Origin: Magnetococcales bacterium
GTDB taxonomy: Bacteria; Pseudomonadota; Magnetococcia; Magnetococcales; DC0425bin3
Length of the DNA stretch: 64,000 nt
Direction: 5' to 3'
NCBI GenBank assembly: GCA_015229045.1
Contig: JADGCJ010000001.1
Location: 1-64,000 of the forward strand
Positions 33,839 to 42,187 of this stretch are shown here, piece by piece. Every line of letters begins with the position of its first letter. Position 1 is the stretch's first letter. The notes under the pieces were generated by a model. The model did no database searches. It had not been told where the DNA came from and saw only the letters and a list, made by a program, of their open reading frames with translations. Made by a program: the position numbers and the translations under genes.

Positions 33839-35113
33839 TTTGAGTGCCAGGATCTGCTCGAAGGCCTGCCGACGCGGAATTCCCCTGAGAGTGGCCAATG
33901 CCTGGGAAAGAGCCTTGGTCGGACAGCCCAAACGTACCAACCCGGCGATGAATCTTTCCAATTCAAGTCCGCCGGTGACATCGATCCTGGGAGAGCCTTT
34001 GCCGATCACCAGGGTATATTCGCCACGCACCGCGTCCAGGTCGTGAAATTGCTGCCAGAGTCGGTCGGCACGCCCTCTGGCCACGCTTTCATTGGGTCGG
34101 GTCAGATTGCAGGTGATGACCATCTCCTGTTCCGGCAGCATCTCCCGACACTCGGCGAGTGTCTCCAGGAGTCGGTGCGGGGTCTCGAAAACGATGGTCG
34201 TAACCTGGGACGCGGCAATCTCCTGCAAAACCTGCAAGCGTTTGCCGCGTGAACGGGGTAAAAACCCCAGAAATAAAAACCGATCCGTCGGCAGTCCGGA
34301 AATGGCCAGGGCAGCCAGGATGGCACTCGGACCCGGCACCGGCGAGACCAGGGCGCCAGCCTGAATGGCGCTGCGTATCACCGGATAGCCTGGATCGGCG
34401 CAGCCCGGGGTGCCTGCCTCGGAGATCAGGGCCAGACGTTCTCCGCGTTGCAGCCAGGCGGTGACCAGGGTGGCGCGCTCCTCCTCGTTTTGTTCGTGGC
34501 AACTGACCAGCGGTTTGCGAATGCCCAGGGATTTCAATAGAACATCAGCGGTGCGGGTATCTTCGGCCAGGATGCGATCCACCCCGGCCAGGGTGGCCTG
34601 CACACGCGGGGAGATGTCCAGGGGGTTGCCGATCGGCAGGGAGACGATGTACAACATGCCCTGGGTTGTGTTTGTTTCTGGTATGACAACGGGTTCCACG
34701 TCGATGACCACCCGGGCGCCAGGCTTGCGCAGGGCGTCGATGAAAGCACGATCCAGATCCCGCGCCGATTTGCTCGCCGCATGGGCCAGGGAGTTGCCCT
34801 GCGGCAGGGGGTGACGCCGGATGATCAAGGGGTCGCCCGGCTTGAAGGTGGGCGAAATGACGGCAAACAGACTCTCCACCTGCTCGTTGCAGGTGAGCGT
34901 GATGCAAATCGGGCCGCGCAAGGCGGCCAGGGCCTCTGCATCATAATCGGCGGCAACGCCGACAATACAGCTGCCACGTTGGGTGACGTCCAGGTCGTTG
35001 GTCAGCTCCAGGGTTTTGGCGTGCGACGCCTGGATATTGAGATGACCCCGACAATGGATGGACACCTTTCCTGCGACAGGGGATGACAGACCTCTTTTGT
35101 CTTGCAAATTCAT
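33728..35113 (-). CDS. rsmI: DUF371 domain fused to 16S rRNA C1402 2'-O-methyltransferase RsmI
   Basis: A 461-residue fusion. Residues about 18-155 match DUF371, known mainly as a stand-alone archaeal protein: CRGHLNIQASHAKTLELTND, RGSCIVGVAADYD, LIIRRHPLPQG and KSARDLDRAFIDALR. Residues about 163-430 are RsmI: YIVSLPIGNPLDISPR, AEDTRTADVLL, LISEAGTPGCADPGYPVI and VSPVPGPSAILAALAISG. RsmI 2'-O-methylates C1402 in helix 44, and DUF371 has no known function. The last 30 residues are Pro/Gly/Ser-rich and lie in the 111-bp overlap with the convergent A1408-type methyltransferase gene, so they may be an unselected extension. Confidence 0.88.
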   Translation of the reverse strand: MNLQDKRGLSSPVAGKVSIHCRGHLNIQASHAKTLELTNDLDVTQRGSCIVGVAADYDAEALAALRGPICITLTCNEQVESLFAVISPTFKPGDPLIIRRHPLPQGNSLAHAASKSARDLDRAFIDALRKPGARVVIDVEPVVIPETNTTQGMLYIVSLPIGNPLDISPRVQATLAGVDRILAEDTRTADVLLKSLGIRKPLVSCHEQNEEERATLVTAWLQRGERLALISEAGTPGCADPGYPVIRSAIQAGALVSPVPGPSAILAALAISGLPTDRFLFLGFLPRSRGKRLQVLQEIAASQVTTIVFETPHRLLETLAECREMLPEQEMVITCNLTRPNESVARGRADRLWQQFHDLDAVRGEYTLVIGKGSPRIDVTGGLELERFIAGLVRLGCPTKALSQALATLRGIPRRQAFEQILALKSADVGLETEFDGEDLPTAASTETLPPGGSDSRIRTP

Positions 35114-35228
35114 GCCGGTTCCATTCTGCTCAGGGGAGGGTGGGTGTGACCGGACAAATTATTTTTGTGAAATGTACGCTGGAAGGTGGCAAAGAGAGGA
35201 GATTTCCAGGAAAATTGCCTGCGAAACG

Positions 35229-35267
35229 CCCCTGTCGCCCTGCTTGCCGAGCAGAGAGGCGACGGGG
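35229..35267 (+). promoter_or_regulatory. Hairpin in the leader of the carbamoyltransferase gene
   Basis: A two-part stem: CCCC and GTCGCC pair with GGCGAC and GGGG, with one bulged T. An inner CTGCT/AGCAG stem has a five-base loop. It ends 27 bp before the ATG, with no T-run, so it is not a standard terminator. It may affect translation of the gene; nothing more can be said. Confidence 0.35.
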
Positions 35268-35293
35268 ATTGACAACTCGAACGGTGCTTCGTC

Positions 35294-37057
35294 ATGGCTA
35301 TCATCCTTGGTTTGAATGCCTATCATGCTGATTCCGCTGCCGCCTTGGTGGTGGATGGCCAACTCGTGGCGGCTGCGGAAGAGGAACGCTTTCGTCGGAT
35401 CAAGCATTGGGCCGGATTTCCGACCGAAGCGATCCGCTCCTGTCTGAGTAGCGGGGGAATCACCCTGGATCAAGTGGATGTCGTCGCCATCAACAGCAAC
35501 CCGAAGGCCAATCTGTGGCGCAAGATGGATCATGTCCTGCGCTACTCCCCGGATCCGGGTTTTGTCCTGGGGAGGTTGCGCCATGCCCGCCGTCGCCACG
35601 TGATCGCCGACGAGCTGAGGCGTCACTTTCCCCAATCCCGTTTCGACGGGGAGGTCCAGCGGGTGGAACACCATCTGGCCCACCTCGCCTCCAGCTTTCT
35701 GGTGTCCTCCTTCTCCTCTGCCGCCGCCCTCTCGCTGGATGGTTTTGGGGATTATGCCTCGGCCACCTGGGGCGTAGGCCAGGCGGAAAAGATCACGGTC
35801 ATGGGGCGCATCTGTTTTCCGCATTCGCTGGGGATTTTTTACCAGGCCATGACCCAGTATCTGGGTTTCCCACATTTTGGCGATGAGTACAAGGTGATGG
35901 GGCTGGCCCCCTATGGCGAGCCGACTCATATGGAGGCCATGGGTCGTATTGTGCGCATGGCAGCGAACGGTGATTACTCCCTCGATCTCGACTTTTTCCG
36001 CCACCATCGGGAGAACATTCACTACGAGTGGGACAATGGAGTGCCGTCGGTGGGTGATCTTTTTACGCCATCCCTGGAAAAGTTTCTCGGTCCGCGTCGC
36101 CAGCCGGACGAAGAGCTGACCCAGCGGCACAAGGATATTGCCCGGTCGGTACAAGCCATGTACGAGGCGGCATTTTTCCATCTCCTGAACGCCCTTTATC
36201 GTCAGACCGGATTGGACAATCTGGCCCTGGCAGGGGGATGCGCGATGAACTCGGTGGCCAATGGCCGGATTGGCCAGCACACCCCTTTCCGCAATGTTTA
36301 CATTCAGGCAGCGGCTGGTGATGCCGGGGGGGCCATCGGAGCGGCCATGGTTGTCTGGTGTGGACGGTTTGGTGGTTCCCGACCCGGGCCCATGGATCAT
36401 GCCTATCTGGGGCCGGCCTATGCGGATACGGACTACGAGCGGTTGTTGTCGACGCATGCCGCCAATCTGGAACTGTCGGGGTGTACCTCCACGCTGCTGG
36501 AAGAGTCTGAACTGGTGACGCGCACCGCCCAGGCCATTGCTGACGGCAAGGTGGTCGGCTGGTTCCAGGGGCGGATGGAGTGGGGGCCGCGTGCCCTGGG
36601 GAATCGTTCGATCCTTTGTGATCCCCGGCGCGCCGACATGAAGGAGATCTTGAACCGCAAGATCAAACGGCGCGAATCCTTTCGGCCTTTTGCCCCGGCC
36701 ATTTTGCGTGACGAGGTTCCGGCCTGGTTTGAAACCGACGACGATGTCCCCTTCATGATGAAGGTCTTTCAGATTCGCGCCGAGAAACGGCAGCAGATTC
36801 CGGCCGTGACGCATGTCGATGGCTCGGGCCGTTTGCAAACGGTCACAGCGGCGACCAATCCCCTCTATCATCGTCTGATTGCAACCTTCCAGGAGCTGAC
36901 CGGCATTCCCATCGTTCTCAACACCTCGTTCAACGAAAACGAGCCGGTCGTCTGCCAGCCTGGCGAGGCCCTGGATTGTTTTCTGCGCACCCAAATGGAT
37001 TTGTTGGTGATGGGACGCTGGTTCATCACGCGCACGACAGACAAAAGGGGTGTATGA
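35294..37057 (+). CDS. NodU/TobZ-family carbamoyltransferase
   Basis: A 587-residue carbamoyltransferase. The N-terminal part opens with IILGLNAYHADSAAALVVDG and contains VEHHLAHLASSFLVS, the metal- and carbamoyl-phosphate-binding region. The C-terminal domain has GAAMVVWCG and MEWGPRALGNRSILCDPR, the conserved adenylate-handling segment. These enzymes transfer a carbamoyl group to a sugar or antibiotic hydroxyl. Next to glycosyltransferase and FkbM genes, a role in decorating a surface glycan is the natural reading. No clear ribosome binding site is visible; a 39-nt hairpin precedes the start. It converges on the glycosyltransferase gene, 16 bp apart. Confidence 0.92.
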   Translation: MAIILGLNAYHADSAAALVVDGQLVAAAEEERFRRIKHWAGFPTEAIRSCLSSGGITLDQVDVVAINSNPKANLWRKMDHVLRYSPDPGFVLGRLRHARRRHVIADELRRHFPQSRFDGEVQRVEHHLAHLASSFLVSSFSSAAALSLDGFGDYASATWGVGQAEKITVMGRICFPHSLGIFYQAMTQYLGFPHFGDEYKVMGLAPYGEPTHMEAMGRIVRMAANGDYSLDLDFFRHHRENIHYEWDNGVPSVGDLFTPSLEKFLGPRRQPDEELTQRHKDIARSVQAMYEAAFFHLLNALYRQTGLDNLALAGGCAMNSVANGRIGQHTPFRNVYIQAAAGDAGGAIGAAMVVWCGRFGGSRPGPMDHAYLGPAYADTDYERLLSTHAANLELSGCTSTLLEESELVTRTAQAIADGKVVGWFQGRMEWGPRALGNRSILCDPRRADMKEILNRKIKRRESFRPFAPAILRDEVPAWFETDDDVPFMMKVFQIRAEKRQQIPAVTHVDGSGRLQTVTAATNPLYHRLIATFQELTGIPIVLNTSFNENEPVVCQPGEALDCFLRTQMDLLVMGRWFITRTTDKRGV

Positions 37058-37073
37058 CCAGACGAGAGAGATT

Positions 37074-37874
37074 TTACGCAGGTTCCTCTGGCTCCTCTGT
37101 ATCCAGACCGATGCGCCGTTCCAGCAGGCGCAGGGCGAGCAACAGTTCGCTCAGGGTGCGTTGGCAGGCGTAATACCAGCCGGGTTTGCCATCCAGGAGG
37201 CCTCCCTTGAAGAGCAGGCAGTTGACGAACACGAGAAAAGGCGCCACGAGGTAGAGACACCGCAGCCGGTCTGGCCAGGAGAGGGTCGACCAGGGGGTGG
37301 CCAGGAGATGGTCGACCTCCAGGCGCATGTAGCGATCCTGGGCGCGCAGCCAATGGCTTAAGGATTTGCGATCATCGTGATCGATGGGGTGACGCAACAA
37401 CTCCGTGTGGCCCTCGATGGCCAGGGCCTGGGTGTGGCCATCCTGATAATAACGACCGAACGAACGACGAAACAGGACCACCTTGTCCGGATAAAGGGTT
37501 CCACGCAGGGGCCGACCGCCGATACAGTAGCGAAAGCGTGCTACATAGCCCACGGTTTTGGGTCCGGGACGCAACTGGGCCATCTCCTGGATCAGCGGTT
37601 CTGTTACCTGGTAATCGGCATCCAGGGCCAGGATCCAGGCCTCTTCCTGGAAGATGATGTCATGAACGGCGACATTCCACTGCCGGGCGTGTGTATCAAA
37701 GGCGCGCTGGTGAAAGTCTACATTGGGAAAGGCGGTGGCAATCTCCCGGGTGGCATCGGTGCTGTAGCTGTCCAGAACGACGACCCGTTTGGCCCACCAT
37801 AAATGTTCCAGGGTACGCCCAATGTTGGGGGCTTCGTTGCGGGTCAGGATAACAGGGGTGATTGCATCCAACAT
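37074..37874 (-). CDS. Family 2 glycosyltransferase, WaaE/KdtX-like
   Basis: A 266-residue GT-A glycosyltransferase. The nucleotide-sugar site begins TPVILTRNEAPNIGRTLEHL and VVVLDSYSTD. The metal-binding DxD is in ILALDADYQV. Then RYCIGGRPLRGTLYP and the His-rich HPIDHDDRKSLSHWL fit the WaaE-like group that adds a hexose to the lipopolysaccharide inner core. A hydrophobic segment at about 210-232 may anchor it to the inner membrane. It is 20 bp downstream of the FkbM methyltransferase gene and in the same run as the ABC transporter, so an envelope-glycan operon is likely. Confidence 0.87.
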   Translation of the reverse strand: MLDAITPVILTRNEAPNIGRTLEHLWWAKRVVVLDSYSTDATREIATAFPNVDFHQRAFDTHARQWNVAVHDIIFQEEAWILALDADYQVTEPLIQEMAQLRPGPKTVGYVARFRYCIGGRPLRGTLYPDKVVLFRRSFGRYYQDGHTQALAIEGHTELLRHPIDHDDRKSLSHWLRAQDRYMRLEVDHLLATPWSTLSWPDRLRCLYLVAPFLVFVNCLLFKGGLLDGKPGWYYACQRTLSELLLALRLLERRIGLDTEEPEEPA

Positions 37875-37894
37875 CTCTTTTGCTTCCCAACTCT

Positions 37895-38698
37895 CTATGT
37901 TCGCACCAGGAGCCAGATGCCCTTCAACAATTGGGGTTTGGCAAAGCCCCAGGACCGGGAAATGTCCAACAGGTCCTCTTCACCGAAACCGGCATGACAC
38001 TCGATGCACAGAGCGTCCACCCGTGTCAGCCAGGCGCAGTTCCGCTTCAGTAATACCTTTTCGTACCCTTCGATATCAATCTTGAGGAGACCGATTCTTG
38101 CCCATTGCAGCCGTTCGAGGATGCTGTCCATGGTCATGGATTCGACACGCAGGGTCTGCCCGGTGAAACGTCCCGGCGTCGTCTCCTCCAGAATGCGATG
38201 ATCATAATCACGCAGGGCGATTTCCATCTCGACGTGGCCATCTTCCACGGCGACAGCGCTCTGAAATATTGTGGCAACAATCTGATTGTCAATAATATTC
38301 TTTTGCAATAATGACATGTTTCCCGGGATGGGCTCGACTCCTGCCAGCCGTGCCCGGGGATAGACTCGGGAAAAATAGACCATCGTCAGACCGATGTTGG
38401 CCCCCAGATCGAGAATGGTTTCCGGAGCGCAAGAGGGGGGCAATGTGTAAAATTGATGATGGAAAACCTCGCCCAGAATGTAAAGATCCGAACCTTGATT
38501 ATTGCGAAACGTCAGCCGCAACGGACCTATGGGGGGGGGGTAATTGAAGGCGGCACACACCGTGCTTCCCAGTAAGGTGGCCATCCAGGGATGTCTGGAG
38601 CCGTACAGGGACAACAAGTATTTCAAGCGATCCAGCCAATGCGGACACACCTCGCAGGTTGATCGAATGTTGTGTTGCAACCGCTTCAAGAAGCCCAT
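37895..38698 (-). CDS. FkbM-family methyltransferase
   Basis: A 267-residue SAM-dependent methyltransferase. Motif I is TILDLGANIGLTMVYFSRVY. An acidic residue follows at GVEPIPGNM, and the family motif IGLLKIDIEGYEKVLLK is complete. FkbM enzymes O-methylate sugars or polyketides. The ATG at 38698 has GAGG six bases upstream; an in-frame ATG at 38734 lacks one. It lies between the ABC transporter and glycosyltransferase genes on the same strand, pointing to methylation of a surface glycan. Confidence 0.87.
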   Translation of the reverse strand: MGFLKRLQHNIRSTCEVCPHWLDRLKYLLSLYGSRHPWMATLLGSTVCAAFNYPPPIGPLRLTFRNNQGSDLYILGEVFHHQFYTLPPSCAPETILDLGANIGLTMVYFSRVYPRARLAGVEPIPGNMSLLQKNIIDNQIVATIFQSAVAVEDGHVEMEIALRDYDHRILEETTPGRFTGQTLRVESMTMDSILERLQWARIGLLKIDIEGYEKVLLKRNCAWLTRVDALCIECHAGFGEEDLLDISRSWGFAKPQLLKGIWLLVRT

Positions 38699-38762
38699 GA
38701 TTCCTCTTTGTGGTTCGGCGGATGATTTTGTCACGCTTTCCGGGCTTGTTCTGCCAAGTCAT

Positions 38763-40607
38763 TCACGCAGTTTTTTGCAGACGATCCGGGGAGTTTTTCT
38801 CCTCCTCCTTCTGCTGCAACAACTCCTGAAAATAACCGGGACGGCTGGAGAGTTCCTGCATGGTTCCCCGATCGACGATGCGTCCCTCTTTCAAGACGAT
38901 GATCATGTCGGCGTTGCGCACTGTCGAAAAGCGATGGGCAATCAACAAAACGGTCATCGATTGGGCCAACTGGTCGATCGTCTCCTGGACCAGGGCTTCG
39001 GATTGGGTATCCAGAGCGCTTGTCGCTTCATCCAGCACCAGCAGTTCAGGTTTCCTGGCCAGGGCGCGTGCCAGGGCAAGACGCTGGCGTTGTCCACCGG
39101 AAAGGCGCATGCCCTGGTCGCCGACGATGGTATCATAGCCATGGGGAAGTTGCTGAATGAACTCATCGGCGCGGGCCATGTGGGCGCAGGTACGGATGAA
39201 TTCCCTGTCAAGCGGGTCACGCGACCCCCAGCCTATGTTGGCAGCGACCGTATCATGCAGCAGAAGCGTCTCCTGCGAGACATAACCGATGGTTCGGCGC
39301 CAGGTGACCGGATCGTAGCGTGACAGGGGAATATCATCCAGCAGAATGTCGCCAGCATCAGGTTGCAACAACCCCATGATCAGGTCCAGCAAGGTCGTTT
39401 TGCCGCCCCCCGACCCGCCAACCAGGGCCACGGTCGTTCCCTTGGGAATTTCCAGATCGATATTGGTCAATACGGGCCTGTCGTTTCCATAGGAGAAACC
39501 CACCTGGCGCAATTGGATGCCTTTTTCAATGCGTTGAAAGGCAATACCCCGGCCCGGCAGCCAGTGCTCCTGGTGCTTGCGGGCGTTTTGCAACACCTCT
39601 TCCACGTTGACCAGCCCGGGAAGGTTGGCCAATACGAGAAAATATTGATGAATTAGCTGTTGCAAGCGTGGAAAGAAACGATAAAACACAAACAGAAGGA
39701 CGAGTATGTCCGGCAGACCCATCCCCACCTCTTTGATGCCAATATAAATGGCCAGACAGAGTTGACTGACCATGACCAGCTCGAAAATGACCCGATTCAT
39801 GGCCGGAAAGGAGATGGTGCCATACCAGGCGTAGGCGACCTTGTCAGAGATGGAATCGGCCTGTTCGACGACCTGTTTTTCCATGGCGCCGGCCTTGATG
39901 ATTTTGGCATTCTCCAGATATTCGAGGATGGCGCTTTTGTAATTGATGTTTTGCATCGTGATCTGTTCGCCCAGGTTGGAGCCGCGTCGTACCAGGGGGC
40001 GCATCAAAAACATGACAAATCCGCCAAAGGCAACCACACCGAGCGTCAACCGCCACGAAACCACGATGGCCAATCCGGCATACACAGATACCATGACCAG
40101 ATTGGTGACCAGTTGAGAAAAATAGAGCAGCATGTAGACCGATCGATTGACTTCATCGGTCAAGGTATTGGCCATGGCACTTTTTCTGGAGGCGGTGAAA
40201 AAGGGCCATTCAGTGGCGAAGATGGTTTGAAACAGTTGGTGGCGCAGTTCACGGTGAAACCGGGCGCATAATCGGCCCGATGTCACCTCCCGCAAAAATG
40301 CCGCAGCCACATTCAGGCTGAAAATAACCAAAAAAAATCCCAAACCTGACAACAGGGAGAGTGTTATGCCGGATGCCTGGAAGAGGCCCAGAATGGTGGC
40401 AGAGACTCCCTGGGTCGCCACAGGTTGGGCCAACGCCAGATTGAGGATGGGAATCAACATGACAACGCCTGCACCTTCCAGGAGACCACTCACCGCCATG
40501 ATGGCGATCAATCTCGGCAGTTGCCATGGGTAATAGGAAAACAGCCGCCGGACGGATTGGGCAATGCCCGACAATCCGGAGTGTGTCGGGGGGGACGGGG
40601 TAACCAA
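38763..40607 (-). CDS. MsbA-like ABC exporter (fused permease and ATPase)
   Basis: A 614-residue half-transporter. Residues about 25-330 form six transmembrane helices, and residues 365-600 the ATPase. Walker A is ALVGGSGGGKTTLLDLI, the signature is RLSGGQRQRLALARAL, and Walker B is LLVLDEATSALD, with the switch His in LIAHRFST. It probably flips a lipid-linked glycan or lipid A across the inner membrane, given the neighbouring glycan genes. The start is a TTG at 40607 with GAGGAG about six bases upstream. The FkbM gene follows after 64 bp. Confidence 0.92.
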   Translation of the reverse strand: MVTPSPPTHSGLSGIAQSVRRLFSYYPWQLPRLIAIMAVSGLLEGAGVVMLIPILNLALAQPVATQGVSATILGLFQASGITLSLLSGLGFFLVIFSLNVAAAFLREVTSGRLCARFHRELRHQLFQTIFATEWPFFTASRKSAMANTLTDEVNRSVYMLLYFSQLVTNLVMVSVYAGLAIVVSWRLTLGVVAFGGFVMFLMRPLVRRGSNLGEQITMQNINYKSAILEYLENAKIIKAGAMEKQVVEQADSISDKVAYAWYGTISFPAMNRVIFELVMVSQLCLAIYIGIKEVGMGLPDILVLLFVFYRFFPRLQQLIHQYFLVLANLPGLVNVEEVLQNARKHQEHWLPGRGIAFQRIEKGIQLRQVGFSYGNDRPVLTNIDLEIPKGTTVALVGGSGGGKTTLLDLIMGLLQPDAGDILLDDIPLSRYDPVTWRRTIGYVSQETLLLHDTVAANIGWGSRDPLDREFIRTCAHMARADEFIQQLPHGYDTIVGDQGMRLSGGQRQRLALARALARKPELLVLDEATSALDTQSEALVQETIDQLAQSMTVLLIAHRFSTVRNADMIIVLKEGRIVDRGTMQELSSRPGYFQELLQQKEEEKNSPDRLQKTA

Positions 40608-40751
40608 AAGGTCTCCTCAAACTGGGCCTGGAAGGGGGGCTTGGACTGCATACGGAAGATGGCATCCTGCCACCAGGGTTGAACCCCATTAAACCGCGTC
40701 TACGACAAAAAGTACAGTTCCCTGGCCAAAGAGGGTAGAGGGGTCAACAAA

Positions 40752-40783
40752 AAACCGGCCCTGTCCCGAGGACAGAGCCGGTT
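40752..40783 (-). terminator. Rho-independent terminator downstream of the phosphofructokinase gene
   Basis: On the minus strand, AAACCGGCTCTGTCC pairs with GGACAGGGCCGGTTT around a short loop with one mismatch, and a T-run follows (minus strand, 40754 downward). It lies 50 bp after the phosphofructokinase stop and 145 bp before the ABC transporter start. Confidence 0.85.
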
Positions 40784-40834
40784 TCGCACGTCTGTCGACT
40801 GCCGAATCGATCGACAACCCGAACAGGTAGTTGC

Positions 40835-42049
40835 CTACCTGTTCAGAATCTTCGCCACTTTGGGGGCCTGGAGACGAGCCTGGTCGGGCATGGTCGAGCC
40901 GATCAGGGGGCGCAGATAGTGTTTGAAGGCCTCGGTGACATCGTTGCCGGCGGCGTTGATGTGGTCGTCGGGCATGACGCGGGTCTTGGCGGCAATTTTG
41001 CTCAGATCGGTGAGTTGATACTCGACAGCGTAGTCGCCGACGCGCTTGATGGCAATGGAACCGCTCAAACCTTGACCGATGCCCACCTTGGCCGCTTTTT
41101 GGGCCGATTCGCGGGCCTCGCGCTGGTCGACGTCGGAGACAACGCCCAGGAAGGAGCGTTGCAGATAGCCGAAGGTATCACCCCGGACCCGTTTGATGCC
41201 GAGCTTCTCTTTGACCTGATCGCAGAGCAGATCGGCCAGGGCACCCGTGCCGGAGAGCTGCACGTTGCCGTGGGCATCTTTTTCCACCTTTTGCATCAGT
41301 CGGGTGACGATGGGGGTTCCCTCCTTGTCGTGGATCCCCTCGGAGGCGGCGACGACGCAACGGCCGTGTTTGTCATAGGTCGTTTTGACATCGATCAGGA
41401 ACTTGTCCATGTCGAAGACCCGTTCCGGAAGGTAGATCAGGTGCGGGCCATCATCAGGATAGATCCGGCCAAGAGCGGCAGCGGCGGTGAGGAATCCGGC
41501 ATGCCGCCCCATCACCACACCGACATAGACGCCGGGGAGCGCCCGGTTGTCCAGGTTGACACCGGCGAAGGCACTGGCCACAAACCGCGCCGCCGAAGGG
41601 AAGCCGGGGGTGTGGTCATTTTCCATCAGGTCGTTGTCCACGGTCTTGGGGACGTGGACGGCCACCATTTCATACTTGGACTCTTTGGCAAACTCGCCGA
41701 CGATACGGCAGGTGTCGGAGGAGTCATTGCCGCCAATGTAGAAGAAGTAGCGAATGTTGTGGGCCTTCAGGACATCGAAGATTTTCTGACAATAGGCCCG
41801 GTCTGGCTTGTCCCGGGTGGAACCCAGCCCGGAGGAAGGGGTGGCCGCCACCCGTTCCAGGTTTTCGATGGTCTCCTGGGTCAGATCCAGGAAGTTTTCC
41901 TTGACGATACCGGAAACGCCATTGAGGGCGCCGTAGATACCTTCGACGTGCGGATAATTGCGTGCTTCCAGAACGACCCCCACCAGCGACTGGTTGATCA
42001 CCGCTGTCGGACCGCCGCCCTGTGCCACCAAAACGTTACCCCGTTGCAT
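40835..42049 (-). CDS. 6-phosphofructokinase, probable PPi-dependent type
   Basis: A 404-residue enzyme of glycolysis/gluconeogenesis converting fructose 6-phosphate to the 1,6-bisphosphate. The phosphoryl-donor loop is YIGGNDSSDT, where ATP enzymes have GGDGT and many PPi enzymes GGDDS. The Asn form occurs in the PPi-group relatives I recall, so PPi use is likely but not proven. Catalytic PKTVDND and MGRHAGFL are intact. The ATG at 42049 has GAGGAG seven bases upstream; an in-frame ATG at 42100 has none. A clear terminator follows at 40752-40783. Confidence 0.88.
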   Translation of the reverse strand: MQRGNVLVAQGGGPTAVINQSLVGVVLEARNYPHVEGIYGALNGVSGIVKENFLDLTQETIENLERVAATPSSGLGSTRDKPDRAYCQKIFDVLKAHNIRYFFYIGGNDSSDTCRIVGEFAKESKYEMVAVHVPKTVDNDLMENDHTPGFPSAARFVASAFAGVNLDNRALPGVYVGVVMGRHAGFLTAAAALGRIYPDDGPHLIYLPERVFDMDKFLIDVKTTYDKHGRCVVAASEGIHDKEGTPIVTRLMQKVEKDAHGNVQLSGTGALADLLCDQVKEKLGIKRVRGDTFGYLQRSFLGVVSDVDQREARESAQKAAKVGIGQGLSGSIAIKRVGDYAVEYQLTDLSKIAAKTRVMPDDHINAAGNDVTEAFKHYLRPLIGSTMPDQARLQAPKVAKILNR

Positions 42050-42109
42050 CCTATTCTCCTCATCGTGATAGCGTGGAACACGAACACTCATGAAAAACAA
42101 AAAATCAAT

Positions 42110-42172
42110 GGTGGATTTTTCACCATGGTCACAACTTTTGAGAAATGAAAGACGATCGGTGGATTCTTCACC
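42110..42172. repeat. Two copies of a 15-bp hairpin repeat
   Basis: GGTGGATTTTTCACC at 42110-42124 recurs as GGTGGATTCTTCACC at 42158-42172. Each can fold as a GGTG/CACC hairpin. The pair lies in the 138-bp gap between the CHAT-protein gene end and the phosphofructokinase start. It may be a duplicated regulatory site; no function is shown. Confidence 0.5.
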
Positions 42173-42187
42173 ATATTGCCCGTTTCT

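Noticed and set aside
35159..36994. A 611-codon open frame on the minus strand
   Set aside because: It is the complement of the carbamoyltransferase gene, which has complete family motifs. The shadow has none.
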